Below are positions 54,643-63,233 of a stretch of 64,000 bases of DNA, in pieces (position 1 is the stretch's first letter; the number at the start of each line of letters is the position of its first letter). The stretch lies in NCBI RefSeq assembly GCF_014198605.1, contig NZ_JACIHU010000012.1. One strand, given 5' to 3'. The notes beneath the pieces were generated by a model. That model was not told the origin of the DNA. It made no database searches and saw only the letters and a program-made list of their open reading frames with translations. Source of the stretch: Rhizobium etli_C. GTDB taxonomy: Bacteria; Pseudomonadota; Alphaproteobacteria; Rhizobiales; Rhizobiaceae. Both the position numbers and the translations under genes were made by a program.

Positions 54643-54843
54643 ATGACTACCGCATGTGATGAGGAACATACCGAATTGAAGCCGCTTTCGAGCTGCAGAC
54701 GAGAGGTCGAAGTCGCAATGGTTGAGATGCTCGTCAGTTTGCAGAAACATGGATGGTCGGCTGCGGAATTGGCATTGGCGCTCGCAGATGCCTCCGAAGA
54801 TCTCGTCATGCTGATCGCGACCAAAAAGCTTCGACCGAACTAA
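54643..54843 (+). CDS. Small conserved hypothetical protein with GWS motif
   Basis: A 66-residue, helix-rich protein. The central segment VEMLVSLQKHGWSAAELALALADASEDLVMLIA resembles the segment SLVLSAALEAGWSPDEATEALAALRLQDALSIL of the protein encoded at 54982-55206. GGAGG lies 5 bases before the ATG. Its stop codon is the first element of palindromic repeat copy B. Function unknown. Confidence 0.6.
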   Translation: MTTACDEEHTELKPLSSCRREVEVAMVEMLVSLQKHGWSAAELALALADASEDLVMLIATKKLRPN

Positions 54844-54945
54844 TGCGTGTCGCCCGGAAATGTGCGGCGGTTCCGGGATAACGACATGCATCAAAACAAG
54901 AGCTAAAGCGCGTCGCATGAATCAAATTTGACGCGACGCGCTTTA
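54841..54945. repeat. Two-hairpin mosaic palindromic element, copy B
   Basis: Hairpin 1 pairs ATGCGTGTCG (54843-54852) with CGACATGCAT (54882-54891), with inner CCGGAA/TTCCGG arms. Hairpin 2 pairs TAAAGCGCGTCG (54904-54915) perfectly with CGACGCGCTTTA (54934-54945). It matches copy A at 10490-10586 in order and spacing. It starts at the stop codon of the small gene at 54643. Confidence 0.7.
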
Positions 54946-54981
54946 AGATACGACCACCCGATCTCGTCGATTTGTTCGAGC

Positions 54982-55206
54982 TTACTGGCCGGTTCGTTCG
55001 TCGAGGATGGAGAGTGCGTCCTGCAGTCTGAGTGCGGCCAACGCTTCCGTTGCCTCATCAGGAGACCATCCTGCTTCCAGCGCTGCGGAGAGAACGAGCG
55101 ATTCCGTTTGAAGCTCGAGCTTTTCATAAAGCGGCTCGATGGCTTCGCGGGCGGTGACAACGTGCTGGTCGGGCGGAGTAATGGGTGTCGCAGCAACCGT
55201 CGGCAT
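54982..55206 (-). CDS. Small conserved hypothetical protein with GWS motif
   Basis: A 74-residue acidic helical protein (TAREAIEPLYEKLELQTESLVLSAALEAGWSPDEATEALAALRLQDALSILDERTGQ). AGGAGGAG lies 5 bases before the ATG. It is convergent with the similar small protein at 54643 and separated from it by repeat copy B. A candidate EcfG-type promoter lies upstream. Function unknown. Confidence 0.62.
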   Translation of the reverse strand: MPTVAATPITPPDQHVVTAREAIEPLYEKLELQTESLVLSAALEAGWSPDEATEALAALRLQDALSILDERTGQ

Positions 55207-55237
55207 AATGCTCCTCCTTTTGAACGCTAAGGTTCGA

Positions 55238-55263
55238 AACCCAATTGCAGGCATGCTTGTTCC
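55238..55263 (-). promoter_or_regulatory. Candidate EcfG (RpoE2) promoter of the small GWS-motif gene
   Basis: On the minus strand GGAAC (55263-55259) is followed after 17 bases by GGTT (55241-55238), near the EcfG consensus GGAAC-N16/17-cGTT. The start codon is 32 bases further on. Confidence 0.35.
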
Positions 55264-55454
55264 GTTCACAATCGCATTTTCAGCCTTATCGCGGCTGACG
55301 AAAACTGTTCCGAACTCTGGACGGTGGCAACTCGCCCGTCCTCGGCGTCTCTGGGGTCGCAGCGAAACCTTCGCGCGATGAACGAACGCACAGGCTACCG
55401 CACAATTGCCGAAAGCGAAAGCGACTTGCGGTACTCATCGAACAAAGAGCGCCG

Positions 55455-56267
55455 CTATGAAGCGCGCCCAAACATCTGGCGAAATTTCCTCCATTTCAGA
55501 AAGGCGCGAATGATGATGGCCGGCGGGATCTTCCTGTGGTCGCCGACCGTTCCCTGCCTGGCGAACGGCGCCTTCGGGTCGAGCAGAAAGGCGACCAGGA
55601 GGCTTGAGCTCTTCGCCTCCGCTTCGAGCTTGGCATCGGACAAATGCACCCCCTGCTCGCCTTCGGCAAAAGTCTGCCCGTCGGCGACGACAGCGCCGCT
55701 GAAGACGTAGAAATAGAGATCCCTGCCTTGCTTGCGCGGGAATTCCGCTCGTGCGCCCGCATCCAGCCGGATGTCGAAGATGTCGACAGCGCTGCGGACA
55801 TAAAACGGCGCACCCTCCCCTTCCGGGCCGACCAGATGCCGCCAGACATTCGCCGCGGCCGCGGGGATCGGGCCGTATTGAATTTTCGGCGCGAGACCGG
55901 CCGCTCGCGGACGGATGAGGATCTGCAGCATGCGCAGCGGCGGATCGGAGGCCAGCGTCTCCTCGGAATGCCAGAAGCCTGTTCCGGCATTCATCACCAT
56001 CAGATGGTCGCGGTCGACCACCAGCCGGCCGGTGGCCTTGTCATCATGGCGCATCACGCCTTCCGGCACCCAGGAGACGATCTCGTCGTCCCTGTGCTCA
56101 TGCATCGCGATCAGGCGGCCGGGGTCAAGGAGGGATTCGACGACCATGGCGAGAGGGCCGTGACCGTGGTCACGCGGTTTCGGCTTCAGCCATCCCGGCA
56201 TGTTGACGTGCGCGACGAAGCCTCCAGCATCCCGCACCACGAATGTTCGTTCGCCCTTGAGCAGCAT
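55455..56267 (-). CDS. Pirin-family protein
   Basis: A 270-residue bicupin of the pirin group. Metal-binding residues of the first cupin appear in MHEHRDDEIVSWVPEG and LMVMNAGTGFWHSEE (H, H, H, E pattern); the second cupin is more degenerate (KQGRDLYFYVFSGAVVADGQ). Bacterial pirins include quercetinases and redox-sensing regulators. The ATG at 56267 has GGAGG 7 bases upstream and is chosen over 56279. It is divergent from the YdcZ pair. Confidence 0.85.
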   Translation of the reverse strand: MLLKGERTFVVRDAGGFVAHVNMPGWLKPKPRDHGHGPLAMVVESLLDPGRLIAMHEHRDDEIVSWVPEGVMRHDDKATGRLVVDRDHLMVMNAGTGFWHSEETLASDPPLRMLQILIRPRAAGLAPKIQYGPIPAAAANVWRHLVGPEGEGAPFYVRSAVDIFDIRLDAGARAEFPRKQGRDLYFYVFSGAVVADGQTFAEGEQGVHLSDAKLEAEAKSSSLLVAFLLDPKAPFARQGTVGDHRKIPPAIIIRAFLKWRKFRQMFGRAS

Positions 56268-56470
56268 CGCGTCCTCCATGCCTGCCAGGCTGTGACGACA
56301 CCAACTCTCCGCTGGAAAGATATGTGAGAACGCCTGCTGCCATCAATCGAACACGTACGCCGCGGGGCCAACAGGCAGCTGGTGGTAATCGTCTTGCTGA
56401 CGATGCCGATGAATGGCCTTAGTGGCAATCTGAAAAATCCGCCGCAACCGATTCGCTGACGGGATCTCCA

Positions 56471-56956
56471 ATGACCATCGACGCCGCACGAAATCCGCAT
56501 CCGATCTACTTTGCCGGCGCTTTTGCCACGGGCGGCCTCCTGACTTTCATGGTTCACCTGAACGGCGAGCTGGCACGCTACGGGAATCCGCTGTTTTCGT
56601 CCTGGACTGCGCACGGCACCGGCATCATCGCAGCCGTCATTCTTCTCCTGCTGGTCCACCGGCGGCGCAGGCCAAAGCCGGAACAAAGCCTGCGCGCGCC
56701 GCTATGGGCCTATCTTGGCGGGCTCTCGGGCGCGGCAACGGTGATGCTGACCTCGACGACGGTCAATTCACCGCTCGGGCTTTCCGGCACCTTGGCCTTG
56801 GGGCTGGCAGGCCAGGTCGTCTTCAGCCTCGCGGCCGATAGCTGGGGGCTGTTCGGCATGCAAAAGCGGCATCCCGATACCCGCGATATCGCGGCGCTCG
56901 GTCTGGTCGTCGCGGGGGCGGCGCTGATTATCCTGTTCGGGCGAGGTGCGGCGTGA
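56471..56956 (+). CDS. YdcZ/DUF606-family DMT transporter, first subunit
   Basis: A 161-residue membrane protein with four to five spans (FAGAFATGGLLTFMVHLNGELARYG..., YLGGLSGAATVMLTSTTVN). Paired half-length DUF606 proteins are thought to form heterodimeric drug/metabolite transporters. It overlaps the next gene by 4 bases (GTGA). Substrate unknown. Confidence 0.83.
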   Translation: MTIDAARNPHPIYFAGAFATGGLLTFMVHLNGELARYGNPLFSSWTAHGTGIIAAVILLLLVHRRRRPKPEQSLRAPLWAYLGGLSGAATVMLTSTTVNSPLGLSGTLALGLAGQVVFSLAADSWGLFGMQKRHPDTRDIAALGLVVAGAALIILFGRGAA

Positions 56957-57387
56957 CGCTCTTCGTACTCCTGGCTTGCCTCGGCGGTGTGCTCGTCGGC
57001 CTCAGCCGTCAGCTCAATGGGCGGTTGAGCATCTCGACGACGCCGCTGATCGCATCCTTCTGGAATCACGCGATAGGTTTCGCCGCACTGACCTGCCTCG
57101 GTCTCTTCGTCGGAGGGCTGCTTCCGGCGGGCGCCGCCGAGGCGCCCTGGTATGCCTATCTCGGCGGCCCGCTCGGCGTTGTCTTCGTGGCGGCCGGCAG
57201 TTGGGCGATTGCGCGGATCGGCGCGGTCAATTCGGCTCTGCTGATCATCGGCGGGCAGATGGTCACCGGGGTGGCGTTTGATTATATCAGCGGCGTGCCG
57301 GCGTCGTTCTGGGCGAACGCCGGCGGAATTCTCCTCATCGTCGGCGGAATGATGGTCAGTCGGGGACGGCGCAAGTCCGACGGCTAG
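56953..57387 (+). CDS. YdcZ/DUF606-family DMT transporter, second subunit
   Basis: A 144-residue membrane protein with about five spans (LACLGGVLVGLSRQLNGRLS, YLGGPLGVVFVAAGSWAI, ALLIIGGQMVTGVAFDYI). It starts at GTG overlapping the stop of its partner. The two share the YLGG motif in equivalent places, as expected of dual-topology-derived halves. Confidence 0.83.
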   Translation: MTLFVLLACLGGVLVGLSRQLNGRLSISTTPLIASFWNHAIGFAALTCLGLFVGGLLPAGAAEAPWYAYLGGPLGVVFVAAGSWAIARIGAVNSALLIIGGQMVTGVAFDYISGVPASFWANAGGILLIVGGMMVSRGRRKSDG

Positions 57388-57503
57388 CGATAATCAAGCC
57401 CCGCGCAGGTCGAAGAGCAGGGCAATCCTGAGGTGCGCGGGAATGCGAAGCCTGTAGCAAGGCTGCTCCGAATGGCGGACGCCGCCTATCCGCAACGGCC
57501 TCC

Positions 57504-57551
57504 TCAAGCGAGGTATTTCGTAAACCAGTCGGCCACCCGTTGCTTGCTCTT
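57504..57551 (-). pseudogene. Possible C-terminal remnant of a hydrolase gene
   Basis: Immediately after the amidase TGA, the same frame continues for 15 codons, KSKQRVADWFTKYLA, to another stop. The RVADWFTKYL end resembles the C-terminus of alpha/beta hydrolases such as dienelactone hydrolases. It may be the scar of a deleted downstream gene. The rest of the gap to 57388 holds nothing recognisable. Confidence 0.25.
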
Positions 57552-58712
57552 TCACTCAGCTCTTAGTCGCCGGGCCACATTCATCAGCATACTGTCGGCG
57601 CTCCGTGCGCCGAGCAAGGAAAGCGAAACGTTTCCAGCGCCCCTGCCGATTGGAAAAGCCAGTTGCGGGCAGCCGCCAAGACCTGAAAGACACAGAAGCT
57701 TGATGCAGGCGGAACGAAATGCGCCGAAACTTTCCGGCCCTGCATCGCGTGTGGGCGGGCTAACTGCCAAAGTCGGAAGAGCAACAACCACACTTTCGCA
57801 AAGCAATCGGTCAATCTCCCCGGAAAAGAGCTTGCGGATCCTGCGTGCCTCGCGCAGGTCCTTTTCGTCCAGGCGCGAGCCTGACCGAAGACGCGCGGCG
57901 ATATCGGGAGAAATGGCTTCAGGACTCTGCTCAAAGAGCGCTTTGTTGCTTGCCCAGGCTTCTTTTTGCAGGATGGTGATGAACGCCACAGCGAGATCCG
58001 CCAGGCTGAATGAGGATATAGAATCGATCTTACGGATAGGCATGGCCGCCGATCGAAGGCTGGCGATGATCTCATCGGCGATCGCGTCGTCGATGATTTC
58101 GAAGATATCTTCGGGAACAAGAATGGATATTGGTCGATCATTTGCCGCGGGCATGCCGACGGCGCTCATCGCCGCGGCCATTGGTTCAAGGCTTGTCGTC
58201 ATGAAGCCCGGCACATCGAAGCTTGGCGCCAGCGGACGCACTGCCCTGTTGTCGAGGCTTCCATGTGTCGGTCGCCAGCCGATGAGGCCGTTGATGGCGG
58301 CGGGCAGTCGGATGGAGCCGGAAGTGTCGGTTCCAAGGCCGAGATCCGCAAGGCCAGTGGCAACCGCGACGGCTGAACCGGACGACGATCCACCGGGAAT
58401 AAGGTTAGGATATCGGGGGTTTCTCGGCATGCCGAAATGGATGTTGCCGCCAATAAGGGAATAGGCGAGCTCGTCCGTATTGGTTTTGCCGACGAAACAA
58501 GCGCCGGCATCCAAGAGCGTCTGAACCAAAGGCGCCGTCGCCGTCTTGATGCCGGAGGCGGCGAGCACCGCGGCGTTGCCGGCTGCGGTTGGATAGCCGG
58601 CCACGTCGAAAAGGTCCTTTACTGCAAGGCGAAGGCCAGAAAGCAAGCCGATGGCCGCGTGGTCGATATCCGCGTCCGGATAGGGCATGAATGCATTCCA
58701 CCGGTCCTGCAC
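57552..58712 (-). CDS. Amidase signature family hydrolase, last gene of the amide operon
   Basis: A 386-residue amidase with the triad lysine in LRLAVKDLFDVAG (about 28-40), NLIPGGSSSGSAVAVATG (about 103-120) and the nucleophile region LGTDTSGSIRLPAAING (about 126-142). It is shorter than the 456-residue amidase at 17154 and only family-level similar. It starts 11 bases after the ATPase stop, so it belongs to the leftward transporter operon and probably hydrolyses the imported amide. A serious alternative is an allophanate-hydrolase-like role in urea use. Confidence 0.87.
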   Translation of the reverse strand: MQDRWNAFMPYPDADIDHAAIGLLSGLRLAVKDLFDVAGYPTAAGNAAVLAASGIKTATAPLVQTLLDAGACFVGKTNTDELAYSLIGGNIHFGMPRNPRYPNLIPGGSSSGSAVAVATGLADLGLGTDTSGSIRLPAAINGLIGWRPTHGSLDNRAVRPLAPSFDVPGFMTTSLEPMAAAMSAVGMPAANDRPISILVPEDIFEIIDDAIADEIIASLRSAAMPIRKIDSISSFSLADLAVAFITILQKEAWASNKALFEQSPEAISPDIAARLRSGSRLDEKDLREARRIRKLFSGEIDRLLCESVVVALPTLAVSPPTRDAGPESFGAFRSACIKLLCLSGLGGCPQLAFPIGRGAGNVSLSLLGARSADSMLMNVARRLRAE

Positions 58713-58723
58713 TTAACCGCCCC

Positions 58724-59431
58724 CTAAATCTTCAGATGCTGCAGGACACGGTTGCGGCTGTCCGGACCATTTGGGCTTTCGTCTTCGATCGCTCCAAGCT
58801 TGAGAATGGCCCAGCGGTCCGCCACCGAGAGGGCGAAATCCAGGTTCTGTTCGACCAGCAGGATGGTCGTGCCGCGTTTCTCGCGGTCGTCCCTCAACGC
58901 CTTGGCGATGTTCTGGACGACGGAGGGCTGCAGGCCTTCGGAAATTTCGTCGATCAGCAGCAGCTTTGGCTGCAGCATCAGCGCCCGTGCCAGGATCAGC
59001 ATTTTCTGCTCCCCACCCGATAGCGTGCCGGCTTTCTGCGCCAGCCGGTCCTTCAGGAACGGGAAATAGCCGTAGACCCTCTCCAGGGCGGATGCCAGAT
59101 CCCGATCGCTTTTGAGCGCAAGGCGCAGATTGTCGCGGATGGAAAGATCCTGAAACAACGGCAATTCCTGGGGCGCATAGCCGATCCCGGAAGCGATCAG
59201 CTCTGCCGGCTTCCTGTCGATGATAGGGGCACCATCGACCTCGATCTTGCCCTTGCCGACACGCAGGAAGCCGAGGATTGTCTTCAGCAGCGTCGTTTTG
59301 CCCATGCCGTTCTTGCCCATGAGGGTGAAGATCTCGCCGGGGCGGATGGCGAGCGACACCCCATTGACGACATCGACTGCGCCATATCCGCTCGATACGC
59401 CGCTGAGCTTGAGTTTGAACGCGTCAGCCAT
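58724..59431 (-). CDS. ABC transporter ATPase, LivF/UrtE type
   Basis: A 235-residue ATPase with Walker A GKNGMGKTT, signature LSGGEQKM and Walker B LLLIDEISEGLQPSVVQ. The start at MADAFKL has GGAGG upstream and overlaps the previous gene by 8 bases. LivF-type proteins with the EISEGLQP sequence are common in urea and short-chain amide transporters. Confidence 0.9.
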   Translation of the reverse strand: MADAFKLKLSGVSSGYGAVDVVNGVSLAIRPGEIFTLMGKNGMGKTTLLKTILGFLRVGKGKIEVDGAPIIDRKPAELIASGIGYAPQELPLFQDLSIRDNLRLALKSDRDLASALERVYGYFPFLKDRLAQKAGTLSGGEQKMLILARALMLQPKLLLIDEISEGLQPSVVQNIAKALRDDREKRGTTILLVEQNLDFALSVADRWAILKLGAIEDESPNGPDSRNRVLQHLKI

Positions 59432-61178
59432 GTGCGCCTCCTGCATAGATGGTGCGAACCGTTTCGGAATTGACCACGTCATTCACCGTGCCGTCGAGAA
59501 CCAGCTTGCCCTGGTGGAGGACCACGATGCGGCTCGATATTTCGCGCACGAAATCCAGATCGTGTTCGACCAGGATGGCGGCGAAACCCATCTCGTCGGT
59601 CAGTTTCTTGAGGATGGTGCCGATGGTCATGCGCTCGGTCTTGGTAAGACCCGCCGTCGGCTCGTCGAGAAGAATGATCCGCGGCTCCAGAGCGACGACC
59701 ATCGCCAGTTCGAGAGCCTGCCTTTGACCATGCGACAGCAGCGAGACCGGTTTGTCCAGCATGCCGGCCATGCCGGTGAGCGTCAGGATCTCGGCTGCAG
59801 CGGCCGGCAGCTTGATCTCGGCGGACGATCGCATCGGGTTGGGTGTCTCGCGGCTGAGGCGCGCCATCTTCAGGCATTCGCCGATGGTCATGCTGTCGAA
59901 GATGCTGGCGACCTGGAATTTCCGGCCGACGCCGAGGGCGACGATCCGTTCCGGTGCACGACCGGCGATATTGGTGCCGATGATGTCCACTTGACCTTCG
60001 ACCTTCTCGGTGCCGTCCGACAGACAACGCATCAACGTGGTCTTGCCGGCGCCGTTCGGGCCGACCAGGCTGATGAGTTCGCCGGCGCCGATTTCCAGGT
60101 CGATGCCCTTCAACACGGCCAAGCTGCCATAGGACTTGCCGAGACCGCGGATCGACAGAAGGCTTTTGCCTGCAGCACCATTCCCGGCGGCGATGCGCGT
60201 CGGCAAGGACTTCAGCGTGCTGTTTGAGTTTGCGGCCTTGAGGAAACGCGTCACCAGGGTGGCGAGGCCGCCCGGCAAAAGGATGATCATGACGACGAAG
60301 AGCGCACCGACGATCAGCTGCCAGAGGAAGGGCAGATCGCCCGAAAGACTGGCGCTCAGATAATCGATGCCGATCGCGCCGAACAAGGGCCCGATGATCG
60401 TTCCCCGGCCACCGAGCGCCGTCCAGACGACGAGTTCGGTCCCGAAGACGAAACCAGTGTTTTCAGGTGCGACGACACCGGATGCATTGGCATAGAGGAA
60501 GCCCGCAAGGCCGCACACGCCCGCAAGAACGCCCGTCAGGACAATTTTCAACCGGGCCGGATTCATGCCGAGATAGGCGACCCGGGCTTCATTGTCGCGC
60601 ATTGCCAAAAGCAGCCGGCCGGCGTCCGACCGGACAAAGACAATCGCAACAATGGCCAATGCCAGCAGGCAGGCGCCCGACAGGCGGAAATAGCCGGGAA
60701 GCCCGAGCGGCAGAGTTTCGTAACCGACGAGGCCGCTCGATGAACCGGTCCAGGTGCCGCCCGAAAAGACGAGTTGGGTGACCACGATCGGCACCACGAG
60801 CGAGATCACGGTGGCATAGAGCGGTGTCGATCCGTGATAGAACGACAGCCAGCCGACGGCGAGGCCAAGCACGAGCGGAACGAGCACGGCGGCGGCAAGG
60901 GCGACGACGTAAAGCGCCGGGCTTGCGCCGATATGGGTGAGAACCATGGCGGTGGCATAGGCGCCGACGCCAAAGAATGCCGCCTGCCCGAAGGTGAGAA
61001 CGCCCGTATAGCCCCAGAGCAAGTCTACGGTGATCGCCAGCATGGCGTAGATCATCGAACGCGTCAGGACGTTGAGGCTGAAGCGGCCGAGAAACATCGG
61101 TCCGAAGACGATCAGCAGGAGGGCTGCAAGCGCCAGCGCCAGAAGCAGGACAAGCCGGAGTTTTTGTCTGTCACGCAC
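59424..61178 (-). CDS. Fused permease-ATPase of a branched-chain-type ABC transporter (LivM-LivG)
   Basis: A 584-residue fusion. Residues about 1-320 form a LivM permease with roughly ten spans (LLWGYTGVLTFGQAAFFGVGAYATAM, GLAGFLYANASGVVAPENTGF, ALGGRGTIIGPLFGA). Residues about 345-584 form a LivG ATPase with Walker A GPNGAGKTT, signature LSHGQRQALELAM and Walker B IILLDEPTAGLTKTE. The start is the GTG at 61178, with AAAGGA upstream and an 8-base overlap with the LivH gene. This fusion is a known layout in some amide/urea-type importers. Confidence 0.9.
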   Translation of the reverse strand: MRDRQKLRLVLLLALALAALLLIVFGPMFLGRFSLNVLTRSMIYAMLAITVDLLWGYTGVLTFGQAAFFGVGAYATAMVLTHIGASPALYVVALAAAVLVPLVLGLAVGWLSFYHGSTPLYATVISLVVPIVVTQLVFSGGTWTGSSSGLVGYETLPLGLPGYFRLSGACLLALAIVAIVFVRSDAGRLLLAMRDNEARVAYLGMNPARLKIVLTGVLAGVCGLAGFLYANASGVVAPENTGFVFGTELVVWTALGGRGTIIGPLFGAIGIDYLSASLSGDLPFLWQLIVGALFVVMIILLPGGLATLVTRFLKAANSNSTLKSLPTRIAAGNGAAGKSLLSIRGLGKSYGSLAVLKGIDLEIGAGELISLVGPNGAGKTTLMRCLSDGTEKVEGQVDIIGTNIAGRAPERIVALGVGRKFQVASIFDSMTIGECLKMARLSRETPNPMRSSAEIKLPAAAAEILTLTGMAGMLDKPVSLLSHGQRQALELAMVVALEPRIILLDEPTAGLTKTERMTIGTILKKLTDEMGFAAILVEHDLDFVREISSRIVVLHQGKLVLDGTVNDVVNSETVRTIYAGGAHG

Positions 61179-62004
61179 GGGCAAATCCTTTCGGACGTAT
61201 GCGCAGTGTGATTGCGCACAGGACGGCCACGGTGATGCCGCCGAGGATTGGGCTGAAATAGGTGCTAACGAGCACCTGAGCGGCCCCGAAGATGAGGCAA
61301 GCGGCGGCAAGCGCGGCGAACGAAGAGCCCGCGACCATCACCAGCATGAAGGCGCCCGTCAGCCAGGCGACGCCCATATTGGGATCGACGCTGGTCAGCG
61401 GCGCGAGCAGCACGCCGGCAAGGGCGGCAAGGCCGGTGCCGATCATGAAGGTCGCGAGCCGCACCTTTTCGGTATCGATACCGAGTCCGCGCGCCAGCGT
61501 TTCGTTCATGATGACTGCCCGGGCGGAAAGACCGAGCCTTGTCCCATCGAGCAGCAAGGTGAAGCCGAGACCCAGACCGAGCGCCGCGACGATGGCGAAA
61601 AGGCGGTAGGCCGAGTAGCCGGTGCCAAAGAGATCGAACGTGCCGGGCAAGAGCGCCGGCGTGAACTGCACGTCGCGGCCGAACCAGAGCGTGATCAGTT
61701 GGCCGATGACGATGCCAAGGCCCCAGGTTGCAAGAATGGCGTCGAGCGGCCGGCGATAGAGAGGCCGCACGATAAACCGTTCGGCGATACCGCCGAGGAT
61801 CGCTCCGACCAGAAACGCAAAGGGGATGGCAAGCCATGGATTGAGGCCGAACCCGCTGACGACGACAGCGCAGTAAGCGCCGATGGTCAGCCACGCGCCG
61901 TGCGCGAAATTGATGATCTTCAGCACGCCGAAGATCGCAAGCAGCCCGGCGGCAACGATGAAGAGAATGGCCGCGGTGCTGACGATATCGAGAAAGAGAG
62001 TCAT
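61171..62004 (-). CDS. ABC transporter permease, LivH type
   Basis: A 277-residue permease with about eight spans and the LivH markers ILFIVAAGLLAIFGVLKIINFAHGAWLTIGAYCA (about 14-47) and VDPNMGVAWLTGAFMLVMVAG. The ATG at 62004 has GGAG 8 bases upstream. Between it and the binding-protein gene is a GC-rich stem-loop. Confidence 0.9.
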   Translation of the reverse strand: MTLFLDIVSTAAILFIVAAGLLAIFGVLKIINFAHGAWLTIGAYCAVVVSGFGLNPWLAIPFAFLVGAILGGIAERFIVRPLYRRPLDAILATWGLGIVIGQLITLWFGRDVQFTPALLPGTFDLFGTGYSAYRLFAIVAALGLGLGFTLLLDGTRLGLSARAVIMNETLARGLGIDTEKVRLATFMIGTGLAALAGVLLAPLTSVDPNMGVAWLTGAFMLVMVAGSSFAALAAACLIFGAAQVLVSTYFSPILGGITVAVLCAITLRIRPKGFARA

Positions 62005-62025
62005 TTCTAGAACTCCGATGCTGGA

Positions 62026-62050
62026 GGCGGGGCGCCTGCCCCGCCCCGCC
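62026..62050 (-). other. Stem-loop after the amide-transporter binding-protein gene
   Basis: GGCGGGGC (62026-62033) and GCCCCGCC (62043-62050) form a perfect 8-base-pair stem in the 50-base gap between the binding-protein stop and the LivH start. There is no T-tract. Confidence 0.55.
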
Positions 62051-62054
62051 GGTT

Positions 62055-63203
62055 TCAGAGATTCGGGCACTGATCGCCAGGATCGACATCCTTGAAGCTA
62101 TCGACGACCGCCACGCTGCCGTCGTCCTTTACCTGGCCAAGATACATTGTCAGCGGAGCGTGGTGCTGCTTGTTCATCGAGATCTTGCCGCGCGGACCGT
62201 TGAAGGAGACGTCAGGAAGGGCTTTGAGCACATCAGCCGTATCGGTGCTGCCGGCCTTCTCGACGGCTGCCTTATAAAGGTAGATCGCCTCATATTGCGG
62301 CACCGAAAGATCGTTCGGCGTGCGCAGTTCCTTGCCGAACTTCTTTTCCATGGCCGAGAGAAAGGCCTTGTTCTCAGGGCTGTCGATGCCGGTGACGTAG
62401 GAAGCGGAGAGGAAGATGTCCTTGGCATCCGCGCCCATACTCTTGGCGGTGCCTTCGTCGACCGCGAGATTGCCGTAAGGCAGGGTGACGCCGGACGAGC
62501 GCAGCTGCTTGGTCAAGGTCACGTTCGGTGCGCCGCCGGCCGTCGAGGTGATGATGGCGTCGGCGCCGGAGGAGCGGACCTTGGAGATGATGGCCGTCCA
62601 GTCGCTGCCGTCCATCGGCAGATATTCCTCGCCAACGACCTGCGCGCCAGCTTTTTCGATATAGGCTTTGGCGAAGGTCAGCATGCCGCGCCCGAAAGAA
62701 TAATCCGAACCGATCAGGAAGAACTTCTTGGCGCCCTGTTTGCCGATGAAATTGTCGACGACAGGCGGCACCTGCTGTTCCGGCACCCAGGCATTGACGA
62801 AAAGCTTGGCGTTGCAGGATTTGCCTTCGTAGAAAGACGTGTAGATATACGGCACGTCACCCTTGGAAATGATCGGCAGTCCGGCATTGCGCGCAGCACT
62901 CGTTTCCATGGAGATGACGACGTTGACCTCCTTCTGGAAAACCAGGGAATCGAAGGCCTTTTGCGCGCCGGCCGCTCCGGATGCATCGTCGGCGATCTCA
63001 AGTGCCAATGGCCGCCCGAGAACGCCGCCTTTGGCATTGATTTCTTCGACGGCGAGTTCGGCAGCTTGGACGACCGAGGGCGCGACCACGCTGTTTGCGC
63101 CTGACAGCCCCACCGGCACGCCGATCATGATTGGATCCTCGGCAAAAGCTGCGGTGGCGAATGCCGCGGATGCCAGTGTCAGGATGATGGTTTTCATTTG
63201 CAT
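62055..63203 (-). CDS. Periplasmic binding protein of an amide/urea/branched-chain-type ABC transporter
   Basis: A 382-residue type I periplasmic binding protein with signal peptide MQMKTIILTLASAAFATAAFA. The mature part opens DPIMIGVPVGLSGANSVVAPSVVQAAELAVEEINAKGGVLGRPL, typical of LivK/AmiC/FmdD-like proteins, and has paired cysteines likely forming a disulfide (KSCNAKLF and DQCPNL). Flanked by nitrilase-family and amidase genes, so short-chain amides, urea or nitrile-derived amides are likely ligands. AGGGGAAC precedes the ATG. Confidence 0.88.
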   Translation of the reverse strand: MQMKTIILTLASAAFATAAFAEDPIMIGVPVGLSGANSVVAPSVVQAAELAVEEINAKGGVLGRPLALEIADDASGAAGAQKAFDSLVFQKEVNVVISMETSAARNAGLPIISKGDVPYIYTSFYEGKSCNAKLFVNAWVPEQQVPPVVDNFIGKQGAKKFFLIGSDYSFGRGMLTFAKAYIEKAGAQVVGEEYLPMDGSDWTAIISKVRSSGADAIITSTAGGAPNVTLTKQLRSSGVTLPYGNLAVDEGTAKSMGADAKDIFLSASYVTGIDSPENKAFLSAMEKKFGKELRTPNDLSVPQYEAIYLYKAAVEKAGSTDTADVLKALPDVSFNGPRGKISMNKQHHAPLTMYLGQVKDDGSVAVVDSFKDVDPGDQCPNL

Positions 63204-63233
63204 TTTTGTTCCCCTTTCTTGAGTGGGTCGATG

